Source: Sphingobacteriia bacterium (GTDB lineage: Bacteria; Bacteroidota; Bacteroidia; Chitinophagales; Chitinophagaceae). Taken from it: DNA of 11,364 bases. The notes beneath the pieces were generated by a model. The model saw only the letters and a program-made list of their open reading frames with translations. It did no database searches and had not been told where the DNA came from. A program made the position numbers and the translations under genes. Positions 1 to 4,757 of this stretch are shown here, one piece after another (the first letter of the stretch is position 1; every line of letters begins with the position of its first letter). The stretch spans positions 1 to 11,364 of the forward strand of contig REAV01000191.1 in assembly GCA_004294465.1 (NCBI GenBank). Direction: 5' to 3'.

Positions 1-234
1 ATTATAAATTATGAATTGATCAAATTAGGATCGAATGCCAATAATGGCGAAGTATACCAGGCAATTGTTCCTGCAGGTGCATGGTTTGCATCTGAATCGA
101 ATGGAGCTTATTCATTTGTAGGTTGTACGGTTGCTCCAGGATTTGATTTTGCAGATTTTGAATTGGCAGAAAAAAACGCGTTGATGAGTTTATATCCTCA
201 GCACATCCATTTAATTGAAAGATTGTGCAGGTAA
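1..234 (+). CDS. Cupin_5 (DUF985) family protein, 3' end only
   Basis: This is the last 77 codons of a gene whose frame is open to the left edge, so the true start lies outside the window. The fragment shows the cupin_5/DUF985 signature: a VPAGAWFAS segment followed by GCTVAPGFDFADFEL and a closing YPQH. In this family these strands form the second half of a small beta-barrel. Members are single-domain proteins of about 160-170 residues, so roughly half is present. The biochemical role is not established; related structures suggest binding of a small, perhaps sugar-like, ligand, but I see nothing here that settles it. The gene ends in TAA at 232-234, immediately against the stop codon of the convergent anti-sigma gene, with no intervening base and no clear terminator. 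The family call is firm; function is unknown. Confidence 0.85.
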   Translation: MINYELIKLGSNANNGEVYQAIVPAGAWFASESNGAYSFVGCTVAPGFDFADFELAEKNALMSLYPQHIHLIERLCR

Positions 235-588
235 TTATTTGGAATTATAATGAATCAACAAATAACCTATAACAGATAACAAAACGATGGCAAGTACTGC
301 AATGATCAACCATTGCTGGTCTTTAATGCCTCTGCGCTTTTTTATTTTGTCTTTTTTGGAACTGGCTTTTTTGAGTTGCTGATTGAGCTGTTCTTTTATT
401 TGTAGTATTTTCTTTTTTTCTCCTATTGCTTGCAATCCTTCAATGGCATCATCTACAAAAGCGGAATCAGCCATTTGGGCTTCAATGGCATGCATTTCGG
501 AATCAGAAGCTTTTCCTTCTAAATATTTTAAAAGGTCATGCTCATTCATCTCCTCGCTGTTGGATAATATATTTTTTAAATCGCTCAT
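235..588 (-). CDS. Putative anti-sigma factor, single-pass membrane protein
   Basis: The protein has 117 residues. Residues 15-55 (HDLLKYLEGKASDSEMHAIE, then a DSAFVDDAIEGL segment) resemble the helical N-terminal domain seen in Bacteroidota anti-sigma proteins and in some TonB-like proteins. It lacks the His-Cys-Cys zinc ligands of ZAS-type anti-sigma factors. Residues 56-91 are rich in Lys and Gln, ending in a basic stretch (KKDKIKKRR). A hydrophobic helix follows at 93-112, leaving only five residues (HYNSK) outside. By the positive-inside rule the N-terminal domain is cytoplasmic. The start ATG overlaps the stop of the ECF sigma gene by 4 nt (ATGA), implying translational coupling. The inferred role is to hold that sigma factor inactive at the membrane. 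It has no periplasmic sensor domain, so any signal would need a partner or intramembrane proteolysis. Confidence 0.75.
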   Translation of the reverse strand: MSDLKNILSNSEEMNEHDLLKYLEGKASDSEMHAIEAQMADSAFVDDAIEGLQAIGEKKKILQIKEQLNQQLKKASSKKDKIKKRRGIKDQQWLIIAVLAIVLLSVIGYLLIHYNSK

Positions 589-1148
589 TGTAATGGTTGC
601 TTTTTAACCATTAATAGTTTTAAATTTCTTTTACCGTTTTGTATATGACTCTTCACTTGTAAAACACTCATGCCAGTTGCATCGCTAATGGCTTGATAAC
701 TTTGTTTCTGTAAGTAGAATAAAGTTATACAAGTTTGTTGTTCTTTGTTTAATTCGGTAATACAAGTTTCTAATAAGGTTAAATTCACTTCCTTCAAATG
801 ATGATCTTGCCAATCATTGGTATCCTCTACAAGCGGCGCATTATCGGCTAATGGAAGGCTTGTCTTTTGATCTCTCAATTGCATCAGGCAATGGTTACAG
901 GCCACTTTATAGAGCCAGCTTTTTGGATATTGAATGGGGTATTTACCCATTTCATTCAACGCTTTTAAGAATACTTGTTGTACAGCATCTTTTGCTGCTT
1001 CTTCATGCTTTAAATACTTCATACAAACCCCGAGTAATAACAAAGTATATCGCTCCAATAAAACACCCAGCCACTCTTTATTTTGATCGTTTTGATAACG
1101 TTCAATTAATTGGTTGTCGGTAATATGTTGAAATTGGTTCCTGCTCAC
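585..1148 (-). CDS. RNA polymerase sigma factor, ECF subfamily
   Basis: This 187-residue protein has the ECF layout: sigma region 2 at about 29-96 (LLERYTLLLLGVCMKYL, DAVQQVFLKAL, PKSWLYKVACN) and region 4 at about 124-180 (LNKEQQTCITLFYL, a helix-turn-helix around YQAISDATGMSVLQVKSHI, then GKRNLKLLM). Region 2 binds core polymerase and the -10 element; region 4 reads the -35 element. The start is GTG at 1146-1148. An in-frame TAA stands two codons upstream, and the next in-frame Met (residue 43) would delete part of region 2, so GTG is the only sensible start. A TGA stop overlaps the ATG of the downstream anti-sigma gene. The target regulon cannot be read from this window; no TonB receptor gene adjoins it, unlike many FecI-type sigma genes. 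The adjacent 70-nt divergent spacer contains no clear TAnnTTTG element. Confidence 0.92.
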   Translation of the reverse strand: MSRNQFQHITDNQLIERYQNDQNKEWLGVLLERYTLLLLGVCMKYLKHEEAAKDAVQQVFLKALNEMGKYPIQYPKSWLYKVACNHCLMQLRDQKTSLPLADNAPLVEDTNDWQDHHLKEVNLTLLETCITELNKEQQTCITLFYLQKQSYQAISDATGMSVLQVKSHIQNGKRNLKLLMVKKQPLQ

Positions 1149-1218
1149 AAGTTAAAATAAGCATTTTGTCTTAGATGCAAAGCAGCTAAATTTCCATAAC
1201 TTACAGTAAATTTTTTGA

Positions 1219-1983
1219 ATGGCATATATGATGGTATTGGTTGCAGTTGCCCCTTTAAGGGCTGAAGCTGCACATAGATCTGAAATGGTGAGTTCATTAT
1301 TATTTGGTGAAGTGGTGGAAGTACTTGATCAATCAGGCGACTTTTATCAGATCAGGTGCATGTACGATCAATATGAGGGATGGTGCCAAAAAACCCAATT
1401 ATTGGCAATAAGCAATGACCTTGTGGTCAATCAATCCAAAGATATTGCTGCCGAATTTTCTAATTTACTCGATGTGAATGGAACAGATATGCAAATTCCG
1501 ATTGGCGCTTCCCTGGGTTTATTTCAGGATAAAAAATTGACCATCGGAAAATTTCAGTTTGCATATAAAGGCGCCATTGCAAAACCCAATCCAACATTAT
1601 TTACGGCAGATTACATCAAGCATATCGCTATGATGTATTTACATGCTCCTTATTTATGGGGCGGACGTTCTGTATTTGGAATTGATTGCAGTGGATTTAC
1701 TCAACAGGTGTTTCGATTCTTTGCTAAAACATTACCAAGAGATGCATACCAGCAAGCAGTGTTAGGGGAAGTGGTTGGGTTTTTGCAAGAGGCCCAATGT
1801 GGCGATCTGGCTTTTTTCGATAATGCTGAAGGTAGAATTACCCATGTAGGTATTATGCTCAATTCGCAAACCATTATTCATGCATCAGGAAGAGTAAGAA
1901 TTGACGCCATTGATAATGTTGGTATTATTAGTGCTGATACGGGAGAAAGAACCCATCAACTGCGCATCGTTAAACGTTACTAG
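1219..1983 (+). CDS. NlpC/P60 family cysteine peptidase with N-terminal SH3-like domain
   Basis: The protein has 254 residues. Residues 1-65 look like a bacterial SH3 domain (APLRAEAAHRSEMVSSLLFG, then YEGWCQ), followed by a linker or second SH3-like part to about 125. The NlpC/P60 catalytic domain spans about 130-254. The expected triad residues are Cys157 (GIDCSGF), His209 (ITHVGI) and His221 (IIHASG). The family cleaves the gamma-D-Glu to diamino-acid bond of peptidoglycan peptides; with SH3 domains it resembles YkfC-type dipeptidyl-peptidases, which process free murein peptides. No signal peptide is evident, since the short hydrophobic start runs straight into the SH3 fold. It may therefore act in the cytoplasm, for example in murein peptide recycling, which is inference. 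ATG 1219 has an in-frame TGA immediately before it, so the start cannot lie further upstream; ATG 1228 or 1231 are less likely alternatives. It diverges from the ECF sigma gene. Confidence 0.9.
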   Translation: MAYMMVLVAVAPLRAEAAHRSEMVSSLLFGEVVEVLDQSGDFYQIRCMYDQYEGWCQKTQLLAISNDLVVNQSKDIAAEFSNLLDVNGTDMQIPIGASLGLFQDKKLTIGKFQFAYKGAIAKPNPTLFTADYIKHIAMMYLHAPYLWGGRSVFGIDCSGFTQQVFRFFAKTLPRDAYQQAVLGEVVGFLQEAQCGDLAFFDNAEGRITHVGIMLNSQTIIHASGRVRIDAIDNVGIISADTGERTHQLRIVKRY

Positions 1984-2005
1984 CTCAGCTAAAAGCATAA
2001 TAAAC

Positions 2006-2037
2006 AAAAATCCCTCCTGAGTGCAAGAGGGATTTTT
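2006..2037. terminator. Bidirectional intrinsic terminator
   Basis: An 11-bp stem, AAAAATCCCTC (2006-2016) with GAGGGATTTTT (2027-2037), closes a 10-nt loop. The T-run after the G-rich arm serves plus-strand transcripts from the NlpC/P60 gene, which stops at 1983. The A-run on the other arm becomes a T-run for minus-strand transcripts leaving the 50-residue ORF, which stops at 2062. It lies between two convergent genes, as expected for a shared terminator. Confidence 0.9.
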
Positions 2038-2061
2038 TATATAAGATGGTAAAAAACTTAA

Positions 2062-2214
2062 TTACATAATGTCCATGGCTTTGGCAAAATAAGTAACTGT
2101 GCCAGGCAATGCCAACCAGAAAAATTCGCGGTATACTACCAGTAAAGTGATCATTATAGCTAACCAGAAAAAGCACAAAGCCCAATATTTCGCTGTAGAT
2201 TGTTTTGCTTCCAT
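2062..2214 (-). CDS. Small single- or two-helix membrane protein, 50 aa
   Basis: This short ORF begins with ATG (2212-2214) and ends with TAA (2062-2064). Its product starts MEAKQSTAKYWALCFFWLAI and ends ALPGTVTYFAKAMDIM. A strongly hydrophobic, aromatic-rich stretch at about 10-28 is followed by a YREFFWLALPG turn and a second, weaker hydrophobic segment. The opposite and overlapping frames give only implausible, low-complexity peptides, and this frame ends just before a terminator, as a last operon gene should. The residue pattern (charged N-terminus, one clear transmembrane helix, a conserved-looking WLALPG) resembles small conserved hypothetical proteins of Bacteroidota, but I cannot name a family and propose no function. 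It follows the TauE-like gene by 33 nt, with a possible promoter element in that gap. Confidence 0.65.
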   Translation of the reverse strand: MEAKQSTAKYWALCFFWLAIMITLLVVYREFFWLALPGTVTYFAKAMDIM

Positions 2215-2228
2215 GAATTTATTTTTTG

Positions 2229-2236
2229 CAAATATA
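2229..2236 (-). promoter_or_regulatory. Possible Bacteroidota -7 element (TATATTTG)
   Basis: On the minus strand the spacer between the TauE-like gene and the 50-residue ORF contains TATATTTG, an exact match to the Bacteroidota -7 consensus TAnnTTTG. It ends 14 nt before the ATG, so transcription would begin about 7 nt before the start codon, giving a very short leader. I see no TTG at the expected -33 spacing. It could be a weak internal promoter or chance in AT-rich DNA. Confidence 0.3.
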
Positions 2237-2247
2237 AGGTGGCTTCA

Positions 2248-2685
2248 TCAATCTTCCATTGATTGAGCCTGGGATTGTTGAATTTTTGTGGATTCAGTCG
2301 GTTTTGGGCCACCAGATTTTTCAAAAAACAGCATTTTAATAGCAATAAGCATTAAAATCACCGCAAATACCTTTTTCATTTTTTCGTCGCTAATGCTTAA
2401 AGCCAGCTTACTTCCGAATAATCCTCCCACTACAAATGCAGCTGCAACAATGAGTATATAATTTACATTGATATAACCTTGCTTATAGTATTGAAGTACG
2501 GCCAATATACCTACTGGCAAGAGCAAAATACCCAAGGATGTTCCTTGAGCAGCTTTTTGGGTAAATCCTAAAAATACAACCAATGCGGGAACAATAATAA
2601 TACCTCCACCAATACCAATTAATCCACTAAGGAATCCAGCAACAAGGCCAACAACAATCAATAAAACAATAGTTGTAAAAGTCAT
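2248..2685 (-). CDS. Half-size TauE/SafE family transporter
   Basis: The protein has 145 residues and carries one TauE/SafE (DUF81) repeat. The family motif is at residues 17-28 (GFLSGLIGIGGG) followed by IIVPALV, with the second typical segment GTSLGILLLPVG at 48-59. Four hydrophobic helices are visible at about 4-23, 53-66, 73-95 and 106-121, then a hydrophilic tail rich in Ser, Gln and Lys. Full-length members have about 240-270 residues and two such repeats, so this half-size form would need to dimerise to complete the fold. Family members export sulfite, sulfoacetate or other organic anions; the substrate here is not evident. It starts 5 nt after the pyrophosphatase stop codon, so it is almost certainly co-transcribed with it. 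The gene is intact at both ends, so the short length is not a truncation made by this window. Confidence 0.85.
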   Translation of the reverse strand: MTFTTIVLLIVVGLVAGFLSGLIGIGGGIIIVPALVVFLGFTQKAAQGTSLGILLLPVGILAVLQYYKQGYINVNYILIVAAAFVVGGLFGSKLALSISDEKMKKVFAVILMLIAIKMLFFEKSGGPKPTESTKIQQSQAQSMED

Positions 2686-2689
2686 TTGA

Positions 2690-3238
2690 TTATTTTACGA
2701 AAGTGGTTTTGTAAAATTCAATAGCTTCTTCGATAATAGCCAATGCTTTTGCTTTATCGCCAAAGTCTTCAACTACCACTGTTTTATTTTCTAACTTCTT
2801 ATACTCTTCAAAGAAATGCCTCAATTCATCAAAAAAATGTTTAGGTAATTCTTCAATATTATTATAATGGTTTACACCCGGATCGTTTGCAGCTACTGCA
2901 ATGATCTTATCATCCGGATCTCCCTGGTCTACCATCTGCATCACACCAATTACTTTGGCATCCATAATGGTTAATGGTTGAACAGATAAAGAAGTAATTA
3001 CCAGAATATCTAATGGGTCTTTATCGCCACCATAAGTACGTGGAATGAATCCATAATTAATAGGGTAGTAGAAAGAAGAAAAAATCACACGGTCTAATTT
3101 TAAAAGGCCGGTTGGTTTATCAATTTCGTATTTGCAACGAGAGCCTTGAGGAATTTCTATAATCGCATTAACTACTCTTGGTGCATGATCTCCGTATGAT
3201 ACACCATGCCAAGGATGAACAACTGTTTGTGGTTCCAT
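2690..3238 (-). CDS. ppa: Inorganic pyrophosphatase, family I soluble
   Basis: The 182-residue cytoplasmic enzyme hydrolyses pyrophosphate to phosphate, pulling biosynthetic reactions forward. The family I active-site residues are present and in order: Glu28 and Lys36 ([15 protein letters not shown]), Arg50 (LKLDRV), Tyr62 (INYGFIP), the metal aspartates Asp72, Asp74 and Asp77 (GGDKDPLD), and Asp104, Asp109 and Lys111 (VDQGDPDDK). The second signature position is Lys rather than the usual small or acidic residue, which seems a lineage variant. I choose ATG at 3236-3238. A longer reading from TTG at 3271 would add 11 residues, overlap crcB by 23 nt and has no family support. It follows crcB by 10 nt and precedes the TauE-like gene by 4 nt. 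Fluoride is a classical inhibitor of this enzyme, which makes the crcB neighbour notable. Confidence 0.96.
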   Translation of the reverse strand: MEPQTVVHPWHGVSYGDHAPRVVNAIIEIPQGSRCKYEIDKPTGLLKLDRVIFSSFYYPINYGFIPRTYGGDKDPLDILVITSLSVQPLTIMDAKVIGVMQMVDQGDPDDKIIAVAANDPGVNHYNNIEELPKHFFDELRHFFEEYKKLENKTVVVEDFGDKAKALAIIEEAIEFYKTTFVK

Positions 3239-3248
3239 AAGAATGATT

Positions 3249-3605
3249 TTATTTGGTAAGCCAATAGCCAATCGCTACAGCAATGAGTCCTAAAATTAGT
3301 GTACCTCCGGCATAAACACAAAAATGAGTATATCGTTGTTGATTCAGTAATTGCAAATTCTCCCAGGCAAATGCAGAAAATGTAGTAAACCCACCGCAGA
3401 TACCTGTTGCTAAAAATAATCTCCAGGAATCTGCATTCGCTTGTTTGGCCGACCATCCCATAATGATTCCTATCAATAGCGAACCAATAATATTCACCAG
3501 CAAAGTAGCATAAGGGAATTGGGTTGATTTGATACCAATAGCTGCCAGGTATCGCATGATAGAGCCAATCATTCCTCCCAGACCCACTAATGCAATTTCT
3601 TTCAT
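3249..3605 (-). CDS. crcB: Fluoride channel/exporter CrcB (FluC)
   Basis: This 118-residue protein has four hydrophobic helices (about 4-20, 32-52, 62-80, 97-117), as in the Fluc fluoride channels, which act as antiparallel dual-topology dimers in the inner membrane. Family marks are the N-terminal [13 protein letters not shown] with Arg18, Asn38 in the second helix ([10 protein letters not shown]), and the [12 protein letters not shown] motif at 68-79, whose Phe and Thr/Ser residues line the fluoride path. The length is normal for a single-gene homodimer, and only one copy is present here. It starts 4 nt after the preceding lipoprotein stop codon and ends 10 nt before ppa. The short spacer leaves no room for a fluoride riboswitch directly in front of it, so control would have to come from the operon promoter. 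Confidence 0.95.
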   Translation of the reverse strand: MKEIALVGLGGMIGSIMRYLAAIGIKSTQFPYATLLVNIIGSLLIGIIMGWSAKQANADSWRLFLATGICGGFTTFSAFAWENLQLLNQQRYTHFCVYAGGTLILGLIAVAIGYWLTK

Positions 3606-3609
3606 ACCA

Positions 3610-4014
3610 TTATTGCTTAAATGTTTTTTTATAATCTACCAACCAGTTAGCTTCTCTTTTAATGATGTATAATTCTTTGCTGGTAGTATCTGAGCTAAGA
3701 CTATAGTATAATGTTACTGTTGAATCGTTCGGTTCCTGAACAGATTTTATATTGATGGAAGCCGTTCTTAGTTCTTGTCTTCCTTCTTTGTCTTTTTCCC
3801 GATAACTGGCTTCAGTTGTTTTCAAAAATTGCTCATTGGTAGCATCGGGTAATAAATAAAAATGGGCTTTTATAAAATCACCCTTTAAACAACCATCAAT
3901 AAATTCTCTTCCTGCATCCAGTCCATTTTCTGCAGGTAAAAATGATTCTTGCTTTCCACCGCAAGAAAATAAAAATACAATCAACCCCAATAATATAAAA
4001 TGCTTTCGATTCAT
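3610..4014 (-). CDS. Predicted lipoprotein with DUF4878-like (NTF2-fold) domain
   Basis: The protein has 134 residues. A basic start (MNRKH) and hydrophobic stretch lead to the lipobox LFSC, with Cys18 as the predicted lipidated residue, so it should be anchored in a periplasmic or outer membrane leaflet. After a Ser/Glu linker, residues 30-132 form one small domain: a helix with AGREFIDGCLKGDFIKA, a linker helix, and two or three beta strands (RTASINIKSVQ, STVTLYYSLSS, KELYIIKREANWLVDYKK). The order of helices and a sheet ending in a Trp-containing strand fits DUF4878 or other NTF2-like lipoproteins of Bacteroidota. No catalytic residues can be recognised and function is unknown. It sits 17 nt downstream of trmN and 4 nt upstream of crcB. 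Confidence 0.75.
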   Translation of the reverse strand: MNRKHFILLGLIVFLFSCGGKQESFLPAENGLDAGREFIDGCLKGDFIKAHFYLLPDATNEQFLKTTEASYREKDKEGRQELRTASINIKSVQEPNDSTVTLYYSLSSDTTSKELYIIKREANWLVDYKKTFKQ

Positions 4015-4031
4015 TGGGCTAAGTTAATCAT

Positions 4032-4754
4032 TTAGAATGGTAAGTAATAGGGGGTTAGTAATATGCGAAATTCGGGACTGTATTCCTTGTTGATTTTGAT
4101 GACTATCGAGTCTGTTTTTATTGTTGCTTGGGTTCTGCTAAGCAATAGCATTGTTCTGAATGGCGAATGTTTTTCTGTTTGATGAACATCGGTAGATTGG
4201 TGTAAATAAAAACCTTTCTTTTCTGCCATTGCCAGAAAAGGAGCTTTTCTTTCAAAGGGCAACAACAGGGCAAAATGCCCTTTAAGGGTAAGCAATTGAT
4301 CAACCGAATCAATCAATTCTTTTAATGTAAGTGCTTCGCTATGATGAGCTATATTTTTATTATTATCCGGGCTTTTTAAATCTTGTTCATAGAAAGGAGG
4401 GTTGCTAATGATCAGATCATACAAGGGTTCAGTTTTTTTGAAATCTTGCAGGGCAATATGCATCAGTTTTATACGGTCCTTCCAGGGCGATGCTTTGCAA
4501 TTCGCTACAGCTTGCATTGCAGCGCCAGTTTCCATTTCAATTGCATCAATATGCGCCGAACTTTCCTGGGCCAGCATTAAACTCAATAGCCCCGTGCCTG
4601 CTCCAATATCCAATATACTTGTAGGAGCAATATCAAGTTCATTGAATTTTGCAGCTGTCCATGCGCCAAATAAACAGGCATCTGTACACACTTTCATGGC
4701 ACACTGATCCTGTTCCACCCTAAACTTGTTGAATTCAAAATAATGGTTCGGCAT
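4032..4754 (-). CDS. trmN: tRNA1(Val) (adenine(37)-N6)-methyltransferase
   Basis: This 240-residue protein resembles TrmN6 (YfiC), which transfers methyl from SAM to N6 of A37 in tRNA-Val. The N-terminus has the family segment QCAMKVCTDACLFGAW (17-32). The Rossmann SAM motif I is LDIGAGTG (48-55), an acidic residue ends strand 2 (IDAIEME), and the amino-methyltransferase motif IV is NPPF at 118-121. This is followed by the typical AHHSEALTLKELI segment (136-148). Length matches the family (about 240-250). The NPPF motif marks an exocyclic-amine methyltransferase; assignment to tRNA rather than another N6-adenine or N5-glutamine substrate rests on the N-terminal signature. The start ATG lies 3 nt after the peptidase stop codon, indicating one transcript with its neighbours. 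It probably acts in the cytoplasm as a lone housekeeping enzyme. Confidence 0.88.
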   Translation of the reverse strand: MPNHYFEFNKFRVEQDQCAMKVCTDACLFGAWTAAKFNELDIAPTSILDIGAGTGLLSLMLAQESSAHIDAIEMETGAAMQAVANCKASPWKDRIKLMHIALQDFKKTEPLYDLIISNPPFYEQDLKSPDNNKNIAHHSEALTLKELIDSVDQLLTLKGHFALLLPFERKAPFLAMAEKKGFYLHQSTDVHQTEKHSPFRTMLLLSRTQATIKTDSIVIKINKEYSPEFRILLTPYYLPF

Positions 4755-4757
4755 TCA

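Noticed and set aside
1985..2185. Minus-strand 66-codon frame over the terminator region
   Set aside because: It runs through the terminator hairpin and overlaps the better supported 50-residue ORF in another frame.
3239..3249. Fluoride riboswitch upstream of crcB or ppa
   Set aside because: Spacers of 4 and 10 nt are far too short for one, and nothing resembling it was recognised in the divergent spacer at 6906-6984.
3239..3271. Longer pyrophosphatase start at TTG 3271
   Set aside because: It is a rare start codon, overlaps crcB by 23 nt and adds 11 residues not typical of the family. ATG 3238 gives the standard N-terminus.
3172..3456. Minus-strand 94-codon frame spanning crcB and ppa
   Set aside because: It overlaps both well supported genes in a different frame and has no domain character.
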